DNA from: Thiopseudomonas denitrificans
GTDB lineage: Bacteria > Pseudomonadota > Gammaproteobacteria > Pseudomonadales > Pseudomonadaceae
Direction: 5' to 3'
DNA: 64,000 nt
Assembly (NCBI RefSeq): GCF_002866065.1
Contig: NZ_LNJZ01000009.1
Span: 186,001-250,000, forward strand
Positions 35,077 through 45,682 of this stretch are shown piece by piece. The notes under the pieces are model-generated. The model worked only from the letters and a program-made list of their open reading frames with translations, did not search any database and was not told where the DNA came from. How positions within the stretch are numbered: position 1 is the stretch's first letter; each line of letters begins with the position of its first letter. A program made the translations under genes and the position numbers.

Positions 35077-36354
35077 ATGTCCACTCAACAGCATTTCACA
35101 CAGCTGGCAGACTTTCTTGCCTCTTCCCCCACTCCCTTCCATGCCACCGCCAGCATGGCTGCCATCCTGCAGCAGGCCGGTTACAGCCGCCTGGACGAGC
35201 GCGAGCCCTGGCAGCTGGAAAAGCGGGGCAAATACTTCGTCACCCGTAACGACTCGTCCATCATCGCCTTCAGCCTGGGCAGTAACAACCCCACCGAACA
35301 TGGTCTGCGCCTGATCGGCGCCCATACCGACAGCCCCTGCCTGAGAGTCAAGCCCAACCCCGAGCTAAATTGCCACGGCTACTGGCAACTGGGCGTCGAG
35401 GTGTACGGCGGTGTATTGCTGTCACCCTGGTTTGACCGCGACCTGTCACTGGCCGGCCGCGTCAGCTACGAGCAGGACGGCCAGCTGCACAACCAGCTGA
35501 TCGACTTCAAGACACCCATCGCCGTGGTCCCTAGCCTGGCCATCCACCTCAACCGTGACGCCAACAGTGGCTGGGAAATCAACAAACAAACCGAACTGCC
35601 GCCGATCCTCACCCAGCTGGCCGAGGGTAGCAACAAGGACTTCCGCGCATTGCTGGCCACACAGCTGCAACGTGAGCACGGCATCAGCAATGCCCGCGTG
35701 CTGGATTACGAACTAAGCTTCTACGACACCCAGCCGCCGGCACAAATCGGTCTGGAACAGGACTTCATCGCCGCTGCCCGCCTGGACAACCTGCTGTCAT
35801 GCCATGCCGGCCTGCAGGCACTGCTCAATGCCGGTGCTGACCACACCTGCGTACTGGTGTGCACCGACCACGAAGAAGTCGGCTCGGCCTCGGCCTGCGG
35901 TGCCGATGGCCCTTTCCTGGAGCAGGTGCTGCGCCGCCTGTTCGACAGCGAAGAAAGCCTGACCCGTGCCATCCAGCGCTCGCTGCTGATCTCGGTCGAC
36001 AATGCCCACGGCATTCACCCCAACTATGCCGACAAGCACGATGGCAACCACGGCCCGCTGCTCAACCAGGGCCCGGTGATCAAGATCAACAGCAACCAGC
36101 GCTACGCCACCAGCAGCGAAACCGCCGCGCAGTTCCGTCATCTGTGCCAGCAAAACGGCATCCCCGTACAGAGCTTTGTCACCCGTAGCGACATGGGCTG
36201 CGGCTCCACCATCGGTCCGATCACCGCCAGCAAGCTGGGCGTACCGACCATCGACATCGGTGCCGCCACCTTTGCCATGCACTCCATCCGCGAACTGGCC
36301 GGCAGCAAGGACCTGGATTATCTGGTGCGGGCACTGAGTGCGTTTTACGCATAA
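35077..36354 (+). CDS. apeB: M18 family aminopeptidase
   Basis: 425 residues, the usual length of the Pseudomonas M18 enzyme. It is a cytosolic dinuclear-zinc aminopeptidase acting on small peptides. Metal and catalytic regions are visible: [14 protein letters not shown] (His ligand and base region), [16 protein letters not shown] (bridging Asp), [19 protein letters not shown] (Glu pair), [12 protein letters not shown] and the final [15 protein letters not shown]...AMHSIREL with the last His ligand. It follows the META gene by 10 bp with AAGGAA before the start. A regulatory connection to pilSR is not indicated. Confidence 0.94.
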   Translation: MSTQQHFTQLADFLASSPTPFHATASMAAILQQAGYSRLDEREPWQLEKRGKYFVTRNDSSIIAFSLGSNNPTEHGLRLIGAHTDSPCLRVKPNPELNCHGYWQLGVEVYGGVLLSPWFDRDLSLAGRVSYEQDGQLHNQLIDFKTPIAVVPSLAIHLNRDANSGWEINKQTELPPILTQLAEGSNKDFRALLATQLQREHGISNARVLDYELSFYDTQPPAQIGLEQDFIAAARLDNLLSCHAGLQALLNAGADHTCVLVCTDHEEVGSASACGADGPFLEQVLRRLFDSEESLTRAIQRSLLISVDNAHGIHPNYADKHDGNHGPLLNQGPVIKINSNQRYATSSETAAQFRHLCQQNGIPVQSFVTRSDMGCGSTIGPITASKLGVPTIDIGAATFAMHSIRELAGSKDLDYLVRALSAFYA

Positions 36355-36559
36355 CTCTGCTAAAAAGGAGTCAGCGTTGTGCCTCTCTGCACACAAGCAT
36401 TGCCCAAGAAGCCAGCCTGAAGAAAACTTGCCTTGCAGCTGAGCGGCTTTCATGTGCCAGTTACGTTCAAATCAGGTAGAATCCTCCTCCTTGTCATTCT
36501 TGTCATTGCGTAGGCACCAAAAGTGCCGTGCACAGCCTTGTCATCCTTAGAGGACCGCC

Positions 36560-37813
<1,254 letters not shown>

Positions 37814-37865
37814 TCCTTTTGGCTGTTTGACCACCCCGTTTTTCGACAGGGTGGTCAACTACCTG

Positions 37866-37892
37866 AAACCCGGCCCCGGCCGGGTTTTTTTT
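37866..37892 (+). terminator. Rho-independent terminator of glyA
   Basis: Perfect 10-bp GC-rich arms (37866-37875 and 37878-37887) with a CC loop run into an 8-nt T-tract. Confidence 0.9.
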
Positions 37893-38006
37893 ATCCGGCA
37901 AGCCTTCAAACCGCACCGGTGCAACTCCGGCCCGGTTTTAGGCTAGAATACGGGCAATTTTTGCCGGCGGGAGGCTGTCCCGCACTCACTGTCATTTCAG
38001 GTATTT

Positions 38007-39671
38007 ATGTCTCAATACGTATTCACCATGCATCGCCTTGGAAAAGTGGTACCGCCCAAGCGCGAAATCCTCAAGGACATTTCTCTCTCCTTCTTCCCCG
38101 GCGCCAAGATCGGCGTGCTCGGCCTCAACGGTGCGGGTAAATCAACCCTGCTGCGCATCATGGCCGGCGTCGACAAGGAGTTCAACGGCGAAGCCCGCCC
38201 GATGCCCGGCATCAAGATCGGCTACCTGCCGCAAGAGCCCGAGCTGGATCCGAACAAGAACGTGCGCGAAGTGGTCGAGGAAGCGGTAGACGAGATCAAG
38301 CAGGCCCAGGCCCGCCTGGACGAGGTCTACGCCGCCTACGCCGAGCCGGACGCCGACTTTGATGCGCTGGCCGCCGAGCAGGCCAAGCTAGAAGCCATCC
38401 TGCAAGCCTCTGATGGCCACAACCTTGAGCGTCAACTGGAAGTGGCCGCCGATGCGCTGCGCCTGCCCGACTGGGATGCCAGGATCGAGCACCTGTCCGG
38501 TGGCGAAAAGCGCCGTGTGGCGCTGTGCCGCCTGCTGCTGTCCGCCCCCGACATGCTGCTGCTGGACGAACCGACCAACCACCTGGATGCCGACTCCGTC
38601 GCCTGGCTTGAGCGTTTCCTGCACGACTTTCCCGGTACTGTAGTGGCCATCACGCACGACCGTTACTTCCTCGATAACGTGGCCGGCTGGATTCTGGAGC
38701 TCGACCGTGGCCAGGGCATTCCCTTCGAGGGCAACTACTCCCAGTGGCTGGAAGCCAAGGCCGACCGCCTGGAACGCGAAGCCAAGCAGGAGGCCAGCCA
38801 CAACAAGGCGATGAAAGCCGAGCTGGAATGGGTACGTCAGGGTGCCAAGGGCCGCCAGACCAAGTCCAAGGCCCGTCTGGCCCGCTTCGAGGAAATGCAG
38901 TCGCAGGAATTCCAGAAGCGTAGCGAAACCAACGAGATCTACATCCCGGCCGGCCCGCGTCTGGGCGACAAGGTGCTGGAGGTCAATGGTGTGCGCAAGG
39001 GCTACGGCGACCGTGTGCTGATTGATGACCTGAGCTTCAGCGTACCCAAGGGCGCGATTATCGGCATCATCGGCGGTAACGGTGCAGGCAAGTCCACCCT
39101 GTTCCGCATGATCACCGGCCAGGAGCAGCCCGATGCCGGCGAGATCGTGCTCGGTGAAACCGTACAGGTGGCCAGCGTCGACCAGCACCGCGACAACCTG
39201 GACGGCAAGAAAACCGTGTGGGAACAGATTTCCGACGGCCGCGATGTCATCCGCATCGGCAACTACGAAGTGGCCTCGCGCGGTTATGTCGGCCGTTTCA
39301 ACTTCAAGGGCTCGGACCAGCAGAAGTTCGTCAAGGACCTGTCCGGTGGTGAGCGTGGCCGCCTGCACCTGGCACTGACGCTGAAACAGGGCGGCAACTT
39401 CCTGCTGCTTGACGAACCGTCCAACGACCTTGACGTGGAAACCCTGCGCGCGCTGGAAGAAGCCCTGCTGGACTTCCCCGGTTCGGCCATGGTGATCTCG
39501 CACGACCGCTGGTTCCTGGACCGTATCGCGACCCACATCCTGTCCTATGAGGACGATGGCAGCGTGTATTTCTTCGAAGGCAACTACACCGAGTTCGAGG
39601 AAGACCGCAAGAAACGCCTGGGTGATGCCGCCGCACAGCCCAAGCGCGTGCGCTACAAGAAACTGGCCTGA
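38007..39671 (+). CDS. ettA: energy-dependent translational throttle protein EttA (ABC-F)
   Basis: 554 residues. EttA binds the ribosomal E site and gates the first peptide bond according to ATP/ADP ratio. Two ABC domains are present: Walker A GLNGAGKST and GGNGAGKST, signatures LSGGEKRRVALCRLLL and LSGGERGRLHLALTL, and Walker B MLLLDEPTNHLD and FLLLDEPSNDLD. The linker helix between them carries the charged PtIM stretch (SHNKAMKAELEWVRQGAKGRQTKSKARL in overlapping parts). The N terminus MSQYVFTMHRLGKVVPPKR is conserved in EttA. It lies between two terminators, so it is monocistronic. Confidence 0.97.
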   Translation: MSQYVFTMHRLGKVVPPKREILKDISLSFFPGAKIGVLGLNGAGKSTLLRIMAGVDKEFNGEARPMPGIKIGYLPQEPELDPNKNVREVVEEAVDEIKQAQARLDEVYAAYAEPDADFDALAAEQAKLEAILQASDGHNLERQLEVAADALRLPDWDARIEHLSGGEKRRVALCRLLLSAPDMLLLDEPTNHLDADSVAWLERFLHDFPGTVVAITHDRYFLDNVAGWILELDRGQGIPFEGNYSQWLEAKADRLEREAKQEASHNKAMKAELEWVRQGAKGRQTKSKARLARFEEMQSQEFQKRSETNEIYIPAGPRLGDKVLEVNGVRKGYGDRVLIDDLSFSVPKGAIIGIIGGNGAGKSTLFRMITGQEQPDAGEIVLGETVQVASVDQHRDNLDGKKTVWEQISDGRDVIRIGNYEVASRGYVGRFNFKGSDQQKFVKDLSGGERGRLHLALTLKQGGNFLLLDEPSNDLDVETLRALEEALLDFPGSAMVISHDRWFLDRIATHILSYEDDGSVYFFEGNYTEFEEDRKKRLGDAAAQPKRVRYKKLA

Positions 39672-39693
39672 TCCGCTCCGGCCCTGCATGCTC

Positions 39694-39723
39694 ATCCCCG
39701 CGCCCTGCGCGGGGATTTGCTTT
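39694..39723 (+). terminator. Rho-independent terminator of ettA
   Basis: Perfect 9-bp arms (39694-39702, 39708-39716), loop CCCTG, followed by TTGCTTTT. Confidence 0.85.
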
Positions 39724-39849
39724 TATGCCGGCAAATGGCCGCATTCGCTGCATCGATAGTCACGCCCGGAGTGTCCAACCCCGCTACATTGTGCGTGCCA
39801 GCAGATCCTGAGGCATAATGTAGCCACCGTGACTCCAAGGATCAGCAAC

Positions 39850-42744
39850 ATGCGCAAATTCCTCAAGGGACTGGGCTGGGCCCTGGTTATTCTGCCTCTG
39901 TTTTATCTCTGGCTGGGCTTCCTGGCCATTCCCGGGCTGGGCCTGTTTTTCGGCAACCAGCTGCTGGCCCAGTACAGCACGCAACCGGCACGGTTGCAGC
40001 GTCTTGAGTTCAACCCGCTGACCCTTGAGCTGCGCCTGTGGCATTTTCGCATCGGCGAGGAACAACCCGCCATTTCACTGGAAGCCGCCCGCGCACAACT
40101 GGGCTGGAAAAACCTGTTCCAGGGCCGCGTTCACCTGAAAGAAGTGCTGTTGCAACAACCTTACGCACACATCGGGCTGGATGAAACACGCCGGCTGACG
40201 CTGCTCGATCTGTTCAAGCTGCCGGAAAGTACCGACAAGGCCGAAGAACCGGCTACAACACCCTTCCCTTTCACCCTGGAGCTGGCGCGCATCGAACAGG
40301 GCAGCCTGTCGTATCAGGACCGCGCCCTGCCCGAGCCGCTGGACATGGATTTTGCCGGTATCGATATCGAGCTGCGGGAATTCACCCTCGACCGTGAAGA
40401 TCCGGCGACCTTTAGCCTGCAGCTCAGGGCCGGCGACGACACCGATATTCAGGGCTCGGGCGATTTTGCCCTGCACACCCTGACCAGCCGTGGCCAGCTG
40501 CAGGTCAGCGGCCTGCAGCTGGCCAGCTGGTGGCCCTATGTGCTGGAACAGCTGCCACTGCACCTGCAGCAGGGCAGCCTGCAGCTGAATGGCAATTACC
40601 AGCTGCAGCTGGACCCGCAGTTGCAACTGCAGCTGAACGGACTGAACCTGCAGCTGGACAACCTGGCCCTGTCGGATGCGGACCAGAATTCACTGCTTGA
40701 ACTGGCCCGGCTGCAAATCAGTCAGGCCGGCATGGATCTGGCCGCACAACAGCTCAGCGTCGCGCAAATCAGCCTGCAGGAACTGCATGCGCCGCTGCTG
40801 ATCGACGCGCAGGGCCGCCTCAACTGGGAGAAAATCGCCCCGCCGGCCAACACTGAGAAGCCTGCCCATCTCGAGCCCACGCAGGACAGCAACGACGGCT
40901 TCAAGCTGGCGGACATTCCCTGGCATCTGCAGCTGCAAACGCTCAAGGTTGAAAACAGCCGGGTCGCGCTGGACATGCACAACCAGCCGGAACCGGTCAG
41001 CCTGCAACTCAGCGCCATCAACCTGCAGCTGGACAGCCTGGACAGCCGCAGTGACGAGCCGGTCCGGCTGCAGCTGGCTACCCGGCTGGGCGAAGGCAGC
41101 ATAAATCTTGCAGCGGCCATCGCCCCGCAATCCATGACCGGCAACGCGCAGCTGAAAAGCCGCGACCTCGACCTGCGTATCGTCCGCCCCTGGATCAAGC
41201 CCTATGCCCGCATCGAGCTGCTCAGCGCCTTTCTCGACACCGACCTGGAAGCCAGCATCAAGTCACTGCAGCAGCCGGACCTGAACGTCAGCGGCGGGGT
41301 CAAGGTACGCCAGCTGCATGTGCGTGATCAGGCCCAGAACCGTGACCTGCTGAAATGGCAGGCGTTGCAGCTGGAGCAGCTGTCATTCGCCCAGGCGGCC
41401 AACAACAGCACGCTGCGCATTGGCCGTATTCGCGCGCAGCAGCCCTACGCCCGGCTGGTGATCAACGAGAACCTGGAAACCAACATCAGCCAGGTGCTGA
41501 TCCCGCAGCCTGAAAGCGCACCAGCCGCCAGCAGCGACGCCACCTTCGCCTTCGAGCTGGGCGAGGTGCTGGTGGAGGACGGCTCGGCCAACTTTGCCGA
41601 CTACAGCCTGAAGCCGCACTTTGCCACTGCCATCCAGAAGCTCAATGGCCGCATTGGTACTCTGGCCAGCGAAAGCAAAAAACCCACCCCGGTGGACATC
41701 ACCGGTGCCGTGGACAACTATGCGCCGGTGCATATCAGCGGCTCGCTGACACCATTCGACCCGCTGCAGCAACTAGATATCACCACCGAGTTCAAGCGGG
41801 TCGAGCTGACCGCGCTGACGCCCTATTCCGGCAAATTTGCCGGTTACCGCATCCAGAAGGGCCGGCTCAACATGGAGCTGCATTACCAGGTCAACGAGGG
41901 CCAGCTGGATGCCAGCAACACCGTGCTGCTGGAGCAGCTGCAGCTGGGCGAAAAGGTTGACAGTGCCGATGCCGTCGATCTGCCGGTACGTCTGGCAGTG
42001 GCCATGCTCAAGGACACCAAAGGCGACATCAGCATCCACCTGCCGGTCAAGGGCGACCTCAACAGCCCGGAGTTCAGCGTGATGCCGATCGTCTGGCAGA
42101 CCCTGCGCAACCTGCTGACACGGGCCGTGTCATCCCCGTTCAAGATGCTGGCCGGCATTGGCAAGGCCGGTGACAAGGATCTCGGGCAGATTCCCTTTGC
42201 TGCCGGCAGCCCCGGGCTGAATCCTGACGCTATCGCCGCGCTGGACAGCCTGGCCGACGCACTGCAGCAGCGCCCGATGCTGAAACTCAACATCGAAGGC
42301 ACCAGCGCAGCCGTACTGGACGGCCCTGCCCTGGCCGAGCGGGTGCTGGAACGCCGCTATCAGGAGATTCTCTACCGCCAGCTGCAGGAGCGCGGCAAAC
42401 CCCTGCCTGACGACATCTACAGCATGGAAGTGCCGGAGAAAAGCCGCGACAAGCTGCTGGAACAGGTGTACGAATCCATGCTGGCAGACGGCAAGGTGGC
42501 TGCCATGCCGTCCATGCCGCGCAAGGAACGCCATGACTGGCAGCGCCAGCAGGTGCTTGGGCAGATGGCCGACGATCCGCTATTCCTGCGCCGGCTGGCC
42601 CAGCAACGCGCAGCGGCCATCCGCAGCCATCTGGTCGAACAGGGTGGTGTCGATGTCGAGCGCCTGTACCTGCTCGACGTGAACGAAAAGGCCGAAGCCG
42701 GCAGTGATGTCATCTTCAGCCAGCTGCATCTGGATGTGTTATGA
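39850..42744 (+). CDS. DUF748 (AsmA-like) envelope protein
   Basis: 964 residues: one N-terminal membrane anchor (ALVILPLFYLWLGFLAIPGLGLFF), then a long beta-rich periplasmic body with repeated QLxLQLNGLNLQL-type strands, as in DUF748/AsmA-like proteins that are now seen as lipid-bridge candidates. Motifs include SVVDYSLKPHF-type segments (here FADYSLKPHFATAIQKLNGRIG), SGSLTPFDPLQQLDI and LAVAMLKDTKGDISIHLPVKGDLNSPEFS, the conserved core near residues 690-760. An OmpA-like-looking tail follows (AALDSLADALQQRPMLKLNIEGTS). The start at 39850 has AAGGA spaced 8 nt; GTG 39829 is an alternative. The stop overlaps the next start by 4 bp. Confidence 0.85.
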   Translation: MRKFLKGLGWALVILPLFYLWLGFLAIPGLGLFFGNQLLAQYSTQPARLQRLEFNPLTLELRLWHFRIGEEQPAISLEAARAQLGWKNLFQGRVHLKEVLLQQPYAHIGLDETRRLTLLDLFKLPESTDKAEEPATTPFPFTLELARIEQGSLSYQDRALPEPLDMDFAGIDIELREFTLDREDPATFSLQLRAGDDTDIQGSGDFALHTLTSRGQLQVSGLQLASWWPYVLEQLPLHLQQGSLQLNGNYQLQLDPQLQLQLNGLNLQLDNLALSDADQNSLLELARLQISQAGMDLAAQQLSVAQISLQELHAPLLIDAQGRLNWEKIAPPANTEKPAHLEPTQDSNDGFKLADIPWHLQLQTLKVENSRVALDMHNQPEPVSLQLSAINLQLDSLDSRSDEPVRLQLATRLGEGSINLAAAIAPQSMTGNAQLKSRDLDLRIVRPWIKPYARIELLSAFLDTDLEASIKSLQQPDLNVSGGVKVRQLHVRDQAQNRDLLKWQALQLEQLSFAQAANNSTLRIGRIRAQQPYARLVINENLETNISQVLIPQPESAPAASSDATFAFELGEVLVEDGSANFADYSLKPHFATAIQKLNGRIGTLASESKKPTPVDITGAVDNYAPVHISGSLTPFDPLQQLDITTEFKRVELTALTPYSGKFAGYRIQKGRLNMELHYQVNEGQLDASNTVLLEQLQLGEKVDSADAVDLPVRLAVAMLKDTKGDISIHLPVKGDLNSPEFSVMPIVWQTLRNLLTRAVSSPFKMLAGIGKAGDKDLGQIPFAAGSPGLNPDAIAALDSLADALQQRPMLKLNIEGTSAAVLDGPALAERVLERRYQEILYRQLQERGKPLPDDIYSMEVPEKSRDKLLEQVYESMLADGKVAAMPSMPRKERHDWQRQQVLGQMADDPLFLRRLAQQRAAAIRSHLVEQGGVDVERLYLLDVNEKAEAGSDVIFSQLHLDVL

Positions 42745-43040
42745 GCAAACTGTCTTTTGGCCTGCTGGCCACCGGTCTGGTATTGGCCAGTACCACTGCC
42801 GGCGCGGAAACCCTGCGCTGCGGCAGCGATCTGGTCAGCCTCGGGGACCGTGGTTTCGAGATCAGGCGCAAGTGTGGCGAGCCGGTTTACCGCGACACGG
42901 TAGGCTATACCCTTGGGCCGGGCCAGCGACTGGAGCTGATGATCGAAGAGTGGATCTACGGCCCGCGCAACGGCATGACGTATATTCTGCGCCTGGAAGG
43001 CAACCGGCTGGTACGCATCGAAGGCAAGCGCCTGCCCTGA
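42741..43040 (+). CDS. DUF2845 small secreted protein (copy 1)
   Basis: 99 residues with a signal peptide ending AGA-ETL. The mature region matches DUF2845: LRCGSDLVSLGDRGFEIRRKCGEP, then EEWIYGPRNGMTYILRLEGNRLVRIEG. The two conserved cysteines (RCG and KCG) probably form a disulfide in the periplasm. It is translationally coupled to the DUF748 gene. It is about half identical by eye to the next gene, indicating a tandem duplication. The function is unknown. Confidence 0.83.
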   Translation: MSKLSFGLLATGLVLASTTAGAETLRCGSDLVSLGDRGFEIRRKCGEPVYRDTVGYTLGPGQRLELMIEEWIYGPRNGMTYILRLEGNRLVRIEGKRLP

Positions 43041-43050
43041 GGAGAACATC

Positions 43051-43356
43051 ATGAAACTGTTGGCATCCATCGCCCTTGTGCTGGCGTTCGGGCTGGGCAG
43101 CCTGCCGGTGCAGGCCGGCTCGACCCTGCGCTGCGGCTCCGGCCTGATCAGTACCGGCGACAGTGAATACCAGGTGCTGGCCAAGTGCGGCCAGCCGGTC
43201 GAACAGGCATCACTGGGCTACCGCGAAGTGGTCAACCAGTATGGCCACGTCAATGACGTCCGCGTTGAGGAGTGGGTATATGGCCCGCGCAACGGGATGT
43301 ATCACTATCTGCGTTTTGAGGGCGGCAATCTGGTGAAAATCACCAGCAGCCGTTAA
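43051..43356 (+). CDS. DUF2845 small secreted protein (copy 2)
   Basis: 101 residues, signal peptide ending VQA-GST. Paralogue of the preceding gene: LRCGSGLISTGDSEYQVLAKCGQP and VEEWVYGPRNGMYHYLRFEGGNLVKI. It differs by an insertion around VNQYGHVNDVR before the conserved EEWVYGPRNGM block. AGGAG precedes the start, and 10 bp separate it from copy 1. It ends 4 bp before metR, so a polycistronic DUF748-DUF2845-DUF2845-metR message is possible. Function unknown. Confidence 0.83.
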   Translation: MKLLASIALVLAFGLGSLPVQAGSTLRCGSGLISTGDSEYQVLAKCGQPVEQASLGYREVVNQYGHVNDVRVEEWVYGPRNGMYHYLRFEGGNLVKITSSR

Positions 43357-43360
43357 TGCC

Positions 43361-44296
43361 ATGCTGGAAATACGTCATCTGAAAACCCTTGTCGCATTGC
43401 GCGACGCCGACAGCATGGTGGATGCCGCCGAACGCCTGCACCTGACCCAGTCCGCCCTGTCGCACCAGTTCCGCGAGCTGGAGGAGCGCCTCGGCATGCA
43501 GCTGTTTGTGCGCAAGACCAAACCCGTGCGTTTCTCCAGCGCCGGCCTGCGTTTGCTGCGGCTGGCCGATGATGTGTTGCCGCTGATGCGCGGTGCCGAG
43601 CGCGACATGGCCCGCCTGCAGGGTGGCAGTTCCGGCCGCCTGCACATGGCCATTGAATGCCATAGCTGCTTCCAGTGGCTGATGCCGACCATTGACCAGT
43701 TTCGCGAAGCCTGGCCCGAGGTAGAGCTGGACCTGGCCTCCGGTTTTGCCTTTGCTCCGCTGCCGGCGCTGGCCCGTGGCGACCTTGATCTGGTCGTCAC
43801 CTCCGACCCGGTCGAGCTGAACGGCATCAGCTATATCCCGCTGTTTGCCTACGAAGCCCTGCTCGCGGTGGCCAACCAGCATCCGCTGGCGGCCAAGGCC
43901 TTTATCGAACCGCAAGACCTGGCCGGCGAGGTGCTGATCACCTATCCGGTGGAACGTGACCGGCTGGATATTTTCAATCATTTTCTGGAACCGGCGGATG
44001 TCGAACCGCTGAGCATCCGCACCTCCGAGCTGACCATCATGATGATGCAGCTGGTGGCCAGCGGTCGCGGGGTGTGCTGCCTGCCCAACTGGGCCATTCA
44101 CGAGTACAGCAGCAAGGGTTATGTGACGGTGAAAAAGCTCGGGGAAAAGGGGCTGTTCTCGACCCTGTATGCCGCGGTACGTACCGACATGCTGGATGCT
44201 GCCTTCATGCAGGATTTTTTGCTGACGGCCAAGGATACATCGTTCAATACCCTGGCCGGGGTAACCGCCGCGCGGGAGCCGGGCTTGTCCGAATAA
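43361..44296 (+). CDS. metR: LysR-family regulator MetR
   Basis: 311 residues. MetR activates methionine-synthesis genes (metE, metH, glyA) with homocysteine as co-inducer. The winged helix-turn-helix is MVDAAERLHLTQSALSHQFRELEERLGMQLF, and the effector domain IECHSCFQWLMPTIDQFREAWPEVELDL is typical of MetR rather than other LysR members. The ribosome site before ATG 43361 is weak. Notably, the last codons (GLSE-stop) are inside a dispersed repeat copy. glyA, a known MetR target in enterics, lies 6 kb away. Confidence 0.92.
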   Translation: MLEIRHLKTLVALRDADSMVDAAERLHLTQSALSHQFRELEERLGMQLFVRKTKPVRFSSAGLRLLRLADDVLPLMRGAERDMARLQGGSSGRLHMAIECHSCFQWLMPTIDQFREAWPEVELDLASGFAFAPLPALARGDLDLVVTSDPVELNGISYIPLFAYEALLAVANQHPLAAKAFIEPQDLAGEVLITYPVERDRLDIFNHFLEPADVEPLSIRTSELTIMMMQLVASGRGVCCLPNWAIHEYSSKGYVTVKKLGEKGLFSTLYAAVRTDMLDAAFMQDFLLTAKDTSFNTLAGVTAAREPGLSE

Positions 44297-44338
44297 ATTC
44301 GCACAACCACACCCCGCATGGCACAAATTCATTCGCAC
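44281..44338. repeat. partial copy of the dispersed TCCGAAT/GCGAAT repeat
   Basis: The sequence overlaps the 3' end of metR. Its reverse complement (GTGCGAATGAATTTGTGCC...GTGCGAATTTATTCGGAC) matches the element at 47500-47610 and the units at 57969-58567. Only one end of the element is present. Confidence 0.75.
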
Positions 44339-44368
44339 AACCGCCTGCCCTGTACAAAATGCCGCCAA

Positions 44369-44737
44369 TCAGCCCAGCAAAATTAACGCCCAGACGATGG
44401 CAATCATGCACAGGCCGATCAGCTGGGCGGCGCTGCCCATGTCCTTGGCATTCTTTGACAGGGGGTGACGCTCAAGCGAGATGCGGTCAACCACCGCCTC
44501 GATGGCCGAGTTGAACAGCTCGATGATCAGCGACAGCAGACAAACTGCAATCAGCACGGCCCGCTCGACGGCGGTGACAGAAAAAAAGAAACTTGCGGGA
44601 ACCAGCACCAGATTGAGGACCACCAATTGACGAAAAGCCGCTTCCGAAACGAAAGCGGCTTTCAGGCCGTCAATGGAGTAACCGGCAGCACTGACAAGGC
44701 GACGCCAACCGGTCTGCCCCTTGAAAGGAGAGGTCAC
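44369..44737 (-). CDS. dgkA: diacylglycerol kinase
   Basis: 122 residues, the standard size of this integral-membrane kinase that phosphorylates diacylglycerol to phosphatidate for lipid recycling. The signature is ELFNSAIEAVVDRISLERHPLSKNAKDMGSAAQ, with the catalytic Glu in the LSLIIELFNSAIEAVVD helix, and three membrane helices. The start is GTG at 44737, 3 bp after the erdR stop, so the pair is coupled, as in P. aeruginosa. It converges on metR, with a repeat copy between. Confidence 0.96.
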   Translation of the reverse strand: MTSPFKGQTGWRRLVSAAGYSIDGLKAAFVSEAAFRQLVVLNLVLVPASFFFSVTAVERAVLIAVCLLSLIIELFNSAIEAVVDRISLERHPLSKNAKDMGSAAQLIGLCMIAIVWALILLG

Positions 44738-44740
44738 GGA

Positions 44741-45394
44741 TCAGGCCTGTTGCGGGATCGATTCCATCTGCTGCAGCAACAGGGCTGCCTGGGTACGGGT
44801 ACGTACGTTGAGCTTGCGGAAGATCGCGGTCACGTGGGCCTTGACGGTGGCCTCGGACACATTCAGGTCGTAGGCGATCTGCTTGTTGAGCAGGCCGTCA
44901 CAGACCATGGTCAGGACACGGAACTGCTGTGGTGTCAGGCTGGCCAGACCGGCACTGGCAGCCTTTTCCTCTTCGGTCATGGCGGTGTCTTCGTCCGGCT
45001 GCTCGGGCCACCAGTCATCGCCGTCCAGCACCGTCTGCACCGCCTGCTGGATCTGCTCAAGCGAGCTGGACTTGGGAATGAAACCACTGGCACCAAACTC
45101 GCGGGAGCGGCTCATGACAGCTGCCTCTTCCTGTGCCGAGACCATCACCACGGGAATTTGCGGGTATTGGCCGCGCAACAGCACCAGTCCGGAAAAACCG
45201 TGTGCCCCCGGCATGTTCAGGTCCAGCAGCACCAGGTCCCAGTCGGACTTTTCGGCCAGCCGGGCTTCCAGCTGGGCAATGCTTTCAGCCTCGACCAGGC
45301 GTACACTGTCGCCCAGGGTGATGGTCAATGCTTGCTGCAGGGCGCTACGGAACAGGGGGTGATCATCGGCAATCAGGATATCGTAAGCAGCCAT
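44741..45394 (-). CDS. erdR: NarL/LuxR-family response regulator ErdR
   Basis: 217 residues. The receiver domain has the acidic pair ADDHPLF, phosphoacceptor Asp in LVLLDLNMPGAHGF (about residue 57) and Lys in FIPKSSS. The C-terminal LuxR helix-turn-helix is LTPQQFRVLTMVCDGLLNKQIAYDLNVSEATVKAHVTAIFRKLNV. The name rests on similarity and on the dgkA neighbour; ErdR controls acetate and alcohol metabolism (acsA, exa genes) in Pseudomonas. No histidine kinase is adjacent, as is usual for ErdR. The ribosome site before 45394 is weak. Confidence 0.87.
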   Translation of the reverse strand: MAAYDILIADDHPLFRSALQQALTITLGDSVRLVEAESIAQLEARLAEKSDWDLVLLDLNMPGAHGFSGLVLLRGQYPQIPVVMVSAQEEAAVMSRSREFGASGFIPKSSSLEQIQQAVQTVLDGDDWWPEQPDEDTAMTEEEKAASAGLASLTPQQFRVLTMVCDGLLNKQIAYDLNVSEATVKAHVTAIFRKLNVRTRTQAALLLQQMESIPQQA

Positions 45395-45682
45395 GAAATA
45401 AGTAACCCGTCTCTTGAAAATAACTGGAATGTGACCGCCACAGTGTCGTGAGCACAGTGTTGTGCCCGTTACGCAGGCCAGGACTTGAGCCCTTGCAGTC
45501 ACTGCGTGTCATCGGGCAACCGGATATGTATATGCCATATCGCCAGCAATACAGGCCATTTGCCAGCCTGCCACGAAATGACACCATCTTGCCGCGTTGA
45601 CACGGGCAACTACCTTATACTAAGGCCCAAGCCAGCACAAGACTAACAGCGAATATCAACTTTTCACCTGACCCATACCAAA
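45395..45682. other. divergent control region between erdR and the DMT gene
   Basis: 288 bp without a supported gene. A TTGACA at 45597-45602 and TATACT at 45616-45621 face the DMT gene, but their 13-bp spacing is too short for a standard sigma-70 promoter. No clear symmetric operator was seen. Confidence 0.45.

Noticed and set aside
36355..36559. Glycine riboswitch before glyA
   Set aside because: None of the conserved glycine-riboswitch core sequences are visible; only a small hairpin and a possible -10 element.
38388..39695. 435-codon minus-strand ORF
   Set aside because: Antisense to ettA, which is a certain gene.
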